From assembly GCA_948470475.1 (NCBI GenBank), contig OX419337.1, forward strand, positions 29,712,872 to 29,776,871: DNA of 64,000 bases, written 5' to 3'. Source of the stretch: Galaxea fascicularis. Lineage: Eukaryota; Cnidaria; Anthozoa; Scleractinia; Euphylliidae. Below the pieces are notes generated by a model. That model had not been told where the DNA came from. It saw only the letters and a program-made list of their open reading frames with translations, and ran no database searches. A program made the translations under genes and the position numbers. Below, piece by piece: positions 33,729 through 44,815 of this stretch (positions are counted from its first letter, which is position 1; every line of letters begins with the position of its first letter).

Positions 33729-35891
33729 TATATCTTGCTATGAACATTTTGCGTAGATGCCTTCGTGGATGTAGACTCAGTCGCGTGTCGACCCGGTGGC
33801 TCGTTGCAGAAAGGACAAATGTATGGGGTCCACCTATAATGAAGGGAAGCAAAAGGCAAGAAAATGACGATGATGAGCTCGAAGTCCGCGTCAATGGTAT
33901 TATTGATCAATGAGAAAACATTAGTAATTTACAAAACACACTCTGAAACTAGTAGACGCTGAATTTTGTAAAACACCCGCCCAATGAGATTCCAACTCTT
34001 GCTCGCGATTTAGAGGCATTGTTTTAGACAACCATGCGCTTTTGTCTCAAGTTACTACGTAACATGATGACATCAACTGCGGATAATTGAGAAGGTGAAG
34101 TTTTAAATGAAAGGGAACGATGGAACTTGACCAGTCATGGAGGAAAGTGAAGTAATACATAGTAACTGCTGTTTATAATTTAACTGATGTTTATAATTTA
34201 GAGAGGTTTTTAATTGAGCATCGGAGCGTATCCACAATGCGATTGCTTAGCAACACCTGCACAACTTGTCAACCAATTAACAGAGACTAAACCAAGCGTG
34301 ACCTGCTTTCAAGCATTTTCCCGCGGTTACTGAGCGGTTACAAGTTTTTCCCGGGCATTCTGATCGGTTTATTCCCCAGTGTATTATTTTTTTCTGATTG
34401 GCCAGACTAATTGGTTTTGGTTTTGTGACATCCAATTGAAAATCGTTTGGCCTTCAGTTATTGGCGTGCTTCTGTAGCCATAGAAATATGAAAAATCGTC
34501 ATAGATTATTTTCTAAAGGAGAAAACGTTTTTGTCTCTATATAAATTGGTAGAAAACCTGACGTTGTATTTTACCAAACACCTACATATTACAGATATTT
34601 TCGCAATTAGTATAACGAGAGACGATGTAACGCGTGTGACTGAATGATGTTTGAAGTCAAATGTTTTACATTTCTTTCACTTTCTTTTTTCCAAACAGCT
34701 AAACAAAATTCTGTTCCTCAATTTGTATTGTTAAAAAAAGGGAAATATTTACAAAGAATATTTGTCACTTGGCAAAAACTGGATGGACGATTTGAAAAGT
34801 ACGTCTTGTTTGCTCATGTGTCAATACGAAACTTCAATTTTTATTTCTAGTTGTTTTTTTATTAAGCCGTTAGCTCAATCTAAATATTTGACTCCACTTC
34901 CATTTTTTGCATTTGTTGTTTGAGTTTTTCTCATTGTCTAAAAAAATATGAAAATTTCGTTAGTTTTACTGTTAAATGTATTGTTTTTGATGCTGTTTTC
35001 TACAGTGACCTTTTTGTACAAGCTTTCACGAAGTTTTCGAAGAAATTAGAAATACATATTTCAAAAATTATTTCCAAAGAATCTCTCATTGTGTTTGTCT
35101 TATAAAGGCTATAGCAAAGGAGGGAGGAAGGCAATTAAGAACAATTTCGATACCGAAGTCAGATCCTTTTAAGTCTTATTATTATATATACCATAATTCC
35201 CAGATTACGCACCATGAGATCTTTGTAAACCGAGGAAACAAAGCACAGCTGGCATTTCACTAGTAAACCTTTGGTTTCCAAACAATTGGGACCAGATTAA
35301 TTGCTTTGATCAGGAAGGCTTTTCACAACAGTCTTTGGATAACATTACATCTAAACTCACTGCAGGGTCTTTTGTACAGCGGGCATTTGCTTTGACCACA
35401 CTTGAAATTGTTTATACGGCAAATTGTTTGTTACTGTGCGAATCCGAAAACCGTTAACACTTTTGATTTGATTTTAACATTTCCTATTGTGCAGCAACCA
35501 ATCAGAAGCAACCTGAAACCACAACCTAATTACCGTTTCTGTTTGCGGTTTAGTTTTCTCGCACGTGATTGGCTTTTTACTTGAAATACTATAACATTCC
35601 ATAAATATTTCTAGTGTTCACGGGTTTCGTATTTTCACAGTAAAAAAGGGAAAAAAATATAGGAAATGACTCTTTTGAACCTGCAGTGTTAGAATATGTC
35701 AGTAAAGTCATGAATAACGCATGCCCAGTATGCTTTGGGGTGAATGCAAGTTAAATGATAAATCAATGAATAGCTCTGGTAGCCCAAATGGAGCAAAAAA
35801 AATTCTTGAATATATGTAAAAAGACTACCTCCATTTGCGAATAAAAGCACTTGTTTAGACACAAAATCTGTTCTGTCTTCGCTGTCGTATT
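33729..35891. other. Downstream of the NR2E gene: 3' UTR/intergenic
   Basis: This stretch includes the receptor's presumed 3' UTR. No canonical AATAAA was found close behind the stop at 33728, so its end is undefined. The rest is AT-rich with no credible gene. Confidence 0.4.
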
Positions 35892-36283
35892 TAAAGTGCC
35901 TATAACCCCAAAATGTATTTTCGCTAAAATAAAGCTTTTTAAGAAGTCCTGCCTTTTTATGGGCTTCAAAACGTACAAAAACCAAGCATCGTTTGTTTCA
36001 CGACCGAGTCGGAAGGGGACTGGGTCTATTCCTGATTTGACGTCACAATCTACTTCGCATGCATGTATACAAAGCGTTAATGCGATGCAAATCAGTTTGT
36101 GACGTCAAATCAAGAATAGGCCCATGCCCATTCTGACTCGGTCGTGAAACAACGATGCTTAGTTTTAAAGCCTATAAAAAGTCAGCGTTTGGTGAAAAAA
36201 GGAAGAAAAGGCCGAAATGCGTTTGGAACAGGTGCAAAGATTCATTTTAGCGAAGAAAAATATTTGGGGTTACAGGCACTTTG
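35892..36283. mobile_element. Long palindromic element, ~190-bp arms
   Basis: Outer ends are TAAAGTGCCTATAACCCC and its near-complement. Inner arms at 35985-36048 and 36097-36159 contain GTTTCACGACCGAGTCGG and TGATTTGACGTCACAA with their complements. The whole 392-bp unit is one imperfect palindrome. The AAGTGCCTAT terminus and inner TTTCACGACCGAGT and TGACGTCA motifs also occur in the 2919-5812 element, suggesting a short deletion derivative of the same group. Confidence 0.75.
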
Positions 36284-36665
36284 AAAGTTTCCAGTTGTTG
36301 AGTAAAATAGTTTTCACATGACATCACGGCGGCCATGTTGGTGCACAAAAAGAAAGGAATTGCGGCCATGTTGGCGCACGAGGCTAACCTTCTGAGAATT
36401 GAACTCTATTTTTATGCAAATACTTTCTTTTGTTTCATTGAACCAATATGGCCGCTGGTCACGTGACTGAGACAATCTATTTATGGGTCGATTGTGCAAA
36501 TGATGATGATGATACAAAACAGGTTAGCGATAGTTAAGATATACGTTACGCAATGTAATATCGTTTCTAGGAAGCCCTGTCTAAGAGCCCTTGGAAAGAG
36601 GGTTGCACTTTTCATACAAATTTTGACAGCGGAGAAATCAGGATTGTGACGTCACTGCTTAACTG

Positions 36666-36964
36666 AGGCCTGGTTCAGACGCCGTACTTTTCATGAGCCG
36701 AACTAAATTCGAATTTGGACCGACCTAAATTAACAAACGTACGCCTGTTGATTCAGACGCCGAACTTAATTAGCCGTTCCGCAGCCGTTCCTAATACAGT
36801 TGCAGTCGAAATTCCCGACCAAGCAATGCCAGGCGGGAATAACGCCTGAGCCGTTCCAAATTAAAATAGCCGTTCCTAATTGATTCAGACGTCGAACTTT
36901 ATATGTACTTATTCTATGAGAATTAGGTTCGGCTCATGAAAAGCAAGGCGTCTGAATCGGGCCC
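36666..36964. mobile_element. MITE with GGCCTGGTTCAGACGCC ends
   Basis: The left end runs from AGGCCTGGTTCAGACGCC through TTTTCATGAGCCGAAC. The complemented right end reads GGGCCCGATTCAGACGCC then TTTTCATGAGCCGAAC. The interior repeats GATTCAGACG(C/T)CGAACTT, so subterminal repeats are present. Related, more decayed ends occur at 16361-17600. Confidence 0.7.
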
Positions 36965-37726
36965 AACATCATACATTTCCAACCTACCTTACTAAAGATT
37001 TTACAAGATAAAACACCCGGGCAAAAAAGTGCATGAGGGGCCTTTATCCCTTTGACACCTGGAAATTTTGCAGATTTGTGCCATTTGAAGAGAATCGAGC
37101 CATTTTCTGGTCATTGTGTAGCCAAAAAGGACCCACTCTGTCCAAAATGTTGTTTTTAAGTCGAGAGAAAGCCCTGTTTTAGTTTCTAGTGTCAAATTCC
37201 GGCTCGGGCATGCGTAAAAAGCAAACTTTTTGCAAATGTTTTTGGCTTGAAAAGTTTTACTGCTCCCTCAACTTTTACTTTTCAGTTTCTCCCTTACGCG
37301 CTAAGACCTTTTTGCGACGTCAGTTACTTTAGTGGAACTAAGCCGGTTAATACGGAGGGGAAAAAGGTACCATTCTTAGTTTTCATCAATATGATAAAAT
37401 AAATTGCACGTGTGAATGATATTCAGAAAGATAGGAGTCAAACTGTGGGTAAAAGGAACAAACGATTACTGGCTCATGGTACTCTTCGAAAAAAAAGTAT
37501 GGCGAAAATATTTTTTCTGAAAATATTGGTCCGCCATGTTCCATGTCCCTTTGAGGAGTACCTTCAGATGATAGCTGTAAAAGTCAGTAAAGGAACAAAA
37601 ATACCGGACCATGTGATCACTATTAATGTTTCTCTTCAGAATCATTTAGAGATAGCACTTTTACATTAATATCAACCACAACAATAACTATAATATCAAA
37701 CTTGAAATTGGAAGTAAATTGAAAGT

Positions 37727-38034
37727 CCCATCTGGGGCTCGGATTTTTTCCGAGTTCCCATAAGATGCAAAATATCTTTCATTTCATTTCTTGTACGACT
37801 CGCTTGGGTGGTTGGTTGGTTGCATCTCTGACATGCTTTAATGTGACTGCGCCATGTACGGTTGATATGCTTCAATATGACTGCGCGATGCAGTTAGGAG
37901 TCATATATGGTTAAATTGGACTTGTGACTGCGTGATGTAGTCGTAGTCTATACCCACATTTCACCCGTGCTCGCCACAAGAGTCTCCAGTAGCTCAATGG
38001 TTAGAGCATCCGTACTAGATCTCGGAGGGTCGTG

Positions 38035-38065
<31 letters not shown>

Positions 38066-38104
38066 TCCGAGTTCCCATAAGATGCAAAATATCTTTCATT
38101 TCAT
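37727..38104 (+). mobile_element. Chimeric tRNA-SINE unit flanked by target duplications
   Basis: A tRNA-like head at about 37983-38054 has A box TAGCTCAATGGTTAGAGCA and B box GGTTCAAATCC. It is followed by a tail beginning TCCCATCTGGGGCTCGG. An identical 62-bp copy of that tail lies upstream at 37726-37787, separated from the head by ~195 bp with three degenerate GTGACTGCG(C/T)(C/G)ATG units. TAAATTGAAAGT flanks the whole unit at 37715-37726 and 38104-38115, so tail, spacer, head and tail moved together. Confidence 0.7.
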
Positions 38105-38895
38105 AAATTGAAAGTACGTGTCTTAAAACATTTTGAGAAGTCTCGTACTTCGGGAAACTACGAATTTTATAAAATCCAAACTGCTCTCCTTGCAGCGCAA
38201 AGCAATGTATAAGTATGAAATTTTCCTTAAAGATTTGTTTCATCGGTAAGTAGAAAACACTGACAAATGAGCTCCGCGTATCTCAGTGTTTTTTCTTTGC
38301 GCAACCTAGTACCGTACTAAGTGGCTTTTAAAAAGCAAATCTTATTTTTTAATTCCCATCGAAAAACGTGCTGACGAAGGATTCAACAACAGGGAAGACT
38401 GTGCGCAACAACCTTGTTCATGGGTTCTAGCAACAGTTTTCAATTAATTTGCGTTAAAAAGTCACTATCGAAATGTCATACTTGGGATGGTGCTATTGCA
38501 TGCTTAGCTACACGGCATGCGCAGAGAAACAACATGGAAACTTAATATAACCTAACAAATTTACGACTAAAAGTATATAAAAAATGCGTTTCACATGGAT
38601 AACGTGCTTAACTAAACGCAGCAGTTTGCTCAAAAATTGCCTCTGAAAACGTTGGCCTTAAAGTTTTCATTGATTTAGGAATTTACTGGTTTCAGACGGA
38701 GAACCTAAAAGGCCGGCACTCACGAAGGGAATATTCGCAGGGAACGAACGCCGGTACCGATACTAACAAGCATCTATTCGCGGGAACCAAAATATGTTCC
38801 GTGCTAATGGTCCCGCAAAATCAAACTTGATTAGATCTACCGTTGCTTTGCCGACTAAGCTACGAGGTCGGACAGAGAACGTCGGGGACGATTAA

Positions 38896-39507
38896 GGTGG
38901 TTCGAAATAGTTTTCATTTTCTTGAGACAAGTTCTACAAATTCTTTTCTAAGTTATGTTTAGTTCATCGTATCACAATGAAATTTGGCACAGAAATAAAA
39001 GAAATATCATAGATTCATTGCATGACATTTATTTCAGAAAACCTGTTACCATGGCAACCATATGATGCATTCAGTTGAGCCCCTAAAATCGAAATCTTTT
39101 ATCTTATTTAAAAAACAGGTCGGTGAAATCTTCTCAAACTTCTATATTATATGTTACCAGGAATGATCTTCAAAATATTTCAATTTAAAAAAATTCTGTA
39201 GGGAAGATTAAGAATAAAACTACTTTTTGATTATTGCTTTCTTAATTTTTTCCCTACCTACAGAATTTTTTAAAAGTCGGACTATAAACGCAGTCAACTG
39301 ATCTTAGTTGTTACCGAAAAAATCGAAAAAATCTACCGAGCGAAAGCGGAAATATAAGCGAGTAAAGTTACGAAACTTCAAAAATTTCGAGTCGACAAGA
39401 TTAGCATTTGAGCATGCGCGACACACGCGTGCTCTTACTTTTTATAGATATGGCGTGAGTTATTTACGCGCGCGCGCGCTCTCGGCTAAAAACCCTTTCG
39501 AGCCTCC
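38896..39507. mobile_element. TTAA-flanked MITE (piggyBac/Kolobok-like)
   Basis: TTAA at 38892-38895 and 39508-39511 flanks termini GGTGGTTCGAAA and, complemented, GGAGGCTCGAAA. TTAA target duplications are typical of the piggyBac and Kolobok superfamilies. The interior is AT-rich with a CG-rich tract (CGCGCGCGCG near 39470) and no transposase. Confidence 0.55.
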
Positions 39508-39580
39508 TTAAGGTGGTGAATCGCGGCGAAGAGAAAGTAAGGGTACATATATATGTTGTGCCGCGTAGCACTATAAACAC

Positions 39581-39766
39581 GTACAAGTGGTGGAACAGAG
39601 AATTAACTCTGAAGTGTAAATTAAAGTGCTAAGAGAAACCCATGAAAAACCTCGTGTGGTTCCCTGATACCCTTTACTAGGGCTAACGCCCAGTGGGTTT
39701 TTCATGGGTTTCTCTTAGCACTTTAATTTACACTTCAGAGTTAATTCTCTGTTCCACCACTTGTAC
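39581..39766. mobile_element. Perfect 70-bp inverted repeat with a 46-bp loop
   Basis: Arms at 39581-39650 and 39697-39766 are exact complements over all 70 bases, beginning GTACAAGTGGTGGAACAG. The loop contains a smaller inverted pair (ACTAGGGCTAAC/GCCCAGTG region). Perfect arms indicate a very young insertion or gene-conversion upkeep. No coding capacity. Confidence 0.9.
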
Positions 39767-40271
39767 CTGTTAAAATGTTACCTTGACAAAGCGATTTAAT
39801 TTTTGATGACAAGACAGGTGGCATAGAAAAACTACTTGTGAGAGAACACCCACAGTTTACAATGCAATATAAATCAATTGACTCGTAAGTGAGAACATTG
39901 TCTCGTACAAGTGCTGTAGAAGGCACAAGTTTACGAGCCTGACTTCTACCACCACAATCACCACTTAAGTTTATACTTGTTCCAACACTACCGCCGACAG
40001 TGCAATATCCACTACCTTTTAAATTTTAGCATATCTAAAAAAATAAGATGACGATAATCATGGACTCCTCAACCCAACTCAGTGATTCCCCTGCCCATGA
40101 CATGAACCCCGATTTTCTGTAAATAGATATTTAGCTTTTTCTTCCTCCTTCAACCCAATTCTTTTTCCTTTTTCCAAAAGAGGCTTCCCAGCCTTAAACA
40201 CACTGCAGCCTACTTTGTTTTGTATGTCTATAGCGTGTTCTGTCATTGTCAAGTTTTCGGTAAATTTGAAG

Positions 40272-40623
40272 CCCCATTTACACGAGCAATTTTTCCTTGA
40301 CAAGTTTACTTGTCAATTTTTATTGCTTGTATAGATGATCAACAAGTTTTCCTTTACAATTTTCCATTGACAAGGTTTCCTTGTTCATGTAGACGATCAG
40401 CAAGTTTTCCTTGACAAGAGAGTGGGCACTAAAAATCATTAATATCCTTGCAACATTTTCCTTGCTGTCCGTCTACAAGAGCAAATTTCTGACTTGACAA
40501 TTTTTCCTTGTCAAGAAAAGCTAGCATGCCAGATTTTCCTTGACAAGGAAAATTTGTCCATTATTCCCCATCTACACGAGCAATTTTTCCTTGTCAAGGC
40601 AAACTTGTCAAGGAAAAATTGCT
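40272..40623. repeat. Degenerate repeat block built on CTTGACAAGG
   Basis: The unit CCCCATYTACACGAGCAATT followed by TTTCCTTG occurs at both ends in direct orientation. In between are several copies of TAGAYGATCARCAAGTTTTCC and many CTTGACAAG/CTTGTCAAGG half-palindromes, so the region is locally self-complementary. It is probably a MITE with amplified subterminal motifs. No gene is present. Confidence 0.65.
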
Positions 40624-41504
40624 AATTCGTTTCATTTCTTATGAGGCTCCACAACGCACCCCGCCCTGCTGTGTGTGGTTGTTTCATAACGCTTGTTATT
40701 ATACATTTTCAAAAGCCGGCACTAATAAAAAAAAAAAAGATTACTGATGATTTCGGCGATGGCCGTTTTCGGTGTCTCTTGTCAGTAGCTATACCTGCCA
40801 CCAACAAGATATTGTTTTCGACGTTTTTGTGTTTGTCAGCGTGCTCACAACAGGAGGTTTATCGTGACAAAAACGTAAACAAAAACAGGACAAAAATAGG
40901 GAAACTTAGAACAACAACCTTCCAATAACTAACAGTGAAGCTGATGCAAGAAAAAGATATGGAGGTCTGTGTTAAGCTGTGTATGAAAAACAGGAAAGAA
41001 TCTGAAACGGCTTACATTGAAACTTTGCTTCTGTGGTTGATTAACTCACCACCAATAATAGATTCTCTTTGAAGACCACCATGACAAGCAAACCGCCAAA
41101 CGCAATTATGATACAGATTATAACTGAGCTGACGCGGGGAAAAAATTAAGCTGGGGCATTATGAATACTTCCCTCTGATCAATACCAAAGGCAGTGAGAG
41201 ATGGGGGTGGAAAGAGATACGCGAAAAAGACACGGGAAGATTCCTCCCGGACTGTTGAGTCTCTCATCACATGATAATTATCCCACTCCCTTACACGGAG
41301 AGGCGGCTTGATCAAAGAACTGCTGTGGATTCCTTCCCACTTATTTACACTAAAACATGTTTTTTTGTGTTAAATTAATATTCAAAAGGTGTCAGGTTTG
41401 TCTGACAAGCAACCTGCGTCTATGTCAGTCAAACACTGTAAACATAAACAGCACAATAATGCGCCCTTGCGAATAGTGCGTTAGGGTCAGAACGTTGACT
41501 TCCA

Positions 41505-42690
41505 AAATTTGGCGGTTTTATCAACAGAGTTAATGATGTAACGATTCTAAAAGCTGACGTTTCGAGCGTCAGCCCTTCGTCCGAGCGAATCGCTGCCGCC
41601 CGAAGCGTCAGCTGTCAGAATCCTTAACACGGTGGTCAATCTACGGTTATCAACCGGTTAATAAAATCAAATTCTTGTGTACAACTCCCCCACCGCCGCA
41701 GCACCACAATTTCTTTAGAAACTACCCCCTTTAAACGTTGGCTTGTTGGCTTCTGCAAGTCGGTTTGTTTAGACAAAAGGCAAAAAAGGTGAGGGGAAGG
41801 AACAAGGCCAGAGGGTTGTGGGATCTCGTGTATTACACATTTTTTTTTTAATTTTTAAATGAAACAAACAAAACACATTATCTTGATACAACTCCAAATT
41901 CTCTTAATTATGTACACAGAACTGGATAGCAGCTGGAGAGGAGAATTATGATCAGATCTTGGGAGTTAAGGGGTTAATAATCCCATTCCGTACGAGGATC
42001 TCCAGCTGGTTATTTTAAGGCAAAGTCGAAGCCATCCGGCCCAAGGGAAATCCTCCCACCGGAAGAAGTCTTATTGCCAAGTTGAAAAAAGCTGAATATT
42101 CGAATATCAAGTGTTGCACTCAATATTCGAATACTTTAGAACTTAAACAAGAGTAGTTGGATGATAGAAACAGAAATGCATTTTTCATGTGTGTATTTTT
42201 GTCTTTCTAAAATTGTAGACGCAGAGGGCCACTAGTTAATCAGTGTAGACTAACACGTGTTACTCTCTTTAAATAAAATTGCTACTTAGTTACTGACTGA
42301 CTGACTTACTTACTACAGCATGTTGAAAGACTTTATGTACCGCAGGAGATGTGAGACAGCAGTGTCTCCCTCTAGAAATCCGTCGCAAGTCTCAGGTTGC
42401 AGGCAAAGAATAGCATGCAATGAAAAACGTCTCAGTAACTCGACGCCAGAAACATTTGGAAAACCGAACCCTGTTGGTAAATAGAGAAACTGCAATTCAT
42501 CAGATATGAAGTGTAAATAGAGTGGAACTCTCGTTTTTAAAATGGGGGTTACTGAGTTTCTAAAGAAACTATGGTGCTGCTTCGGCGGGAGAGTCACAAA
42601 AGATTAGTTTTATCAAATGACTTAATAATGTAAATTGGTCACCGTAACTGACAGATTAAAAAAGCTGACATTTCGAGCGTTAGCTCTTTG
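41505..42690. repeat. Two more relics of the 21483-type element
   Basis: At 41510-41735 the blocks TTTTATCAACAGAGTT, AAAAGCTGACGTTTCGAGCG, TCAGCCCTTCGTCCGAGCG and TTTCTTTAGAAACTACCCCC appear in the order of the 21.5-22.0 kb element. At 42530-42690 the GTTTCTAAAGAAACTATGG, TAATGTAAATTGGTCACCG and GAGCGTTAGCTCTTTGTCC blocks recur. Both are partial and non-coding. Confidence 0.6.
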
Positions 42691-43171
42691 TCCAAGCGAA
42701 TTCAAAATTTGCTCTAGAGGTATGTCCGCTTAAGGGAGATTATTTTATTGATAGTGCTTCAAGGAGAGAGGTCTGCTTATAAAATATTATGAATATAGAG
42801 TTTCGGTGGCAAAATCGCCGGGACCGCGGTTTGGTGTCCGCTGACGGGGAGTGTCCGCTAACTGAAGGTGTCCGCAAATGGATTTTCGCCTCCACAACGG
42901 CACATCTCGTTAGCAACAGTCTCAAAATCCGCGGTAAAGTAGCCCTCCCACCTCCCTACACTCGAACGCTTCAAATGGCACCATGTTTTAGTGGAATTTA
43001 CACAAATGCGTTACTTTTATCCTTCTTTCACTTTTTACATGCCAAGAAACTTCACCTCAGACGTCAGACCTCCATGAGCTTCATGTCGACTTGCTAAACG
43101 GAACTGACGAGATTAAATCTACAGGCAACAGTAAAAGGATTAAATTCTTCAAAAGAATTTTTTGTTTGGAG

Positions 43172-43200
43172 ACATCAGTCAGTCAGTCAGTCAGTCAGAT
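43172..43200. repeat. (CAGT)n microsatellite
   Basis: Five tandem CAGT units. A related GACTGACTGACTGAC run lies at 42294-42308. Confidence 0.9.
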
Positions 43201-44556
43201 TTTCTTTGGTGGATAGCAATTTATCCGCCGCAGGATAAAGCTGTCCGCTCTTTGAAAAAACGCCGCAGCGGCAGAGCTGCCTTAGGGAAGAGGTACCAAG
43301 ACTATGCAACTGTTACATTTCGCATTTACTTCTTTAATCACCCTTAAATATTCTCTGTTCTCTAATCTCTAATGGTACACTAAGAATTGAACTGAAGATC
43401 GAAGAGTTAAGACTGAAGTGCAGGGTTCTCAAGGAGATGATCACTGTTAAAGACGAAGGCGACTTAACCACAAAGTAAGCGGCTACAGGAGCCCATAAAT
43501 ATTTGTGGGCTCCTGGCGGCTATGAATCCCAAAGTGGCGATCAATCGCCGGGTGACGCCTACTACTGAGAACCCTGGAAGTGTACTGAACTGAACTGAAC
43601 TTGATCGTTCAGAACTAAATGCCAAATCTGTAGCCTTGTTTGGGTTTACGGACCGTGGAAATACGGAGAATTGTATACTTTGCTCATTCAGGAATACCTA
43701 AACATACCAACGCGACCACTCGAGCGAACAGTGAACTTCAAATGTGAATTGAACTTGTATGTCTAATTTATAAGTGACGATGAGAATTGCCCTGGTGTTG
43801 GTTTGTGTCTTTTTGTAGTTGTTAGTAACTATGTGTTTTGTTTGTGTCAGTCTGTTTTGCGTGTGAGCCTGATTTAAATTTGTATTCTTGTGAGCCCCCT
43901 TGATAAGCCTATGTGCTTTTGGGGCAAACAATGGTTAATATGTTTAAATGAATAATAATAAAAAAAGAACGACTAATAAAAGAGGGCTTAACTAAAACTC
44001 ATGGAGGTCCCAGAGACGGTCAGTAAAAAATTGCCAAACATGCCTACAGCGAGAAATCATAACGACAATCAATCTGAAAAACAAAACAATTCGGAACTCA
44101 CAAAACTCATGCGCAGGCTTTCTTTGAGGAAATATAACCACTACACAACCCGAGGACCTTTAAAAGCAGGGTTGCATGCTTAGTAACTCGACGTAATGAA
44201 CTAAGTCATGCACTCGGTATCGCTAAGGTAACGTACAACGGCCATTATGCAAATGTAGTTACTGATGTATATTCGGGAGTCATCAAAACTTTTTGGGCCC
44301 GCCCGAAACGCTATTTCTAAAACTCCGCTCTGCTTATTATAAAAGGCTGGTCTTTTAATATGATCTCAAGATTCGAAAGGGCAGATTTCTTGCAAAATTT
44401 CATGTCTGGAAACATCTTCGTTTTTAACATTCGTAGTAAACGTTTCGGGGGGTTCGAGAAATGCGTGCCAGGCCTCACTTGTTCACTTAGCGGATACCTC
44501 CATTGTCAGTGGATGAATCTTATCAGAATAGTTTGATTTATAGCAACAAAAACAAT

Positions 44557-44815
44557 TTTATTTAAGTGTCTAATCGTTCTAGCCGAGCACGGGTACTCTA
44601 CTAAATGGGGAAACTGTAAATCAAATGAACTCTAAATCAACTCAAATTAAATCAAAATTTTTTTTTTTTTTACGAGAGGGGAAAACCGGAAAACCCGGAG
44701 AAAAACTTCTTGGAGCAGAGTAGAGAACCAACAAACTCAGCCTACTTATGACTCTGAGTGCGGGAATCGAACCCCGAACACAGTGGCGAGCACTCTCACC
44801 ACTACAAAAGGGGTC
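44557..44815 (-). mobile_element. tRNA-derived SINE (subfamily B)
   Basis: Read on the minus strand, the head has GTGGTGAGAGTGCTCGCCAC and B box GGTTCGATTCC. The body GTTGGTTCTCTACTCTGCTCC and TTCTCCGGGTTTTCCGG matches the SINE at 9482-9757. The 3' tail differs: it ends CCCGTGCTCGGCTAGAACG and a TTAAATAAA run. A fragment of that tail (CCGAGCACAGGCGCTCTAC) also occurs at about 59800. Confidence 0.8.

Noticed and set aside
37983..38054. tRNA-like sequence with good A and B boxes
   Set aside because: It is fused to a repeated tail and flanked by target duplications, so it is a SINE head and not a tRNA gene. The heads at 9482 and 59862 were rejected as tRNA genes for the same kind of reason.
44001..44183. 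60-codon plus-strand ATG frame, hydrophilic
   Set aside because: Too short, no motif and no supporting signals nearby.
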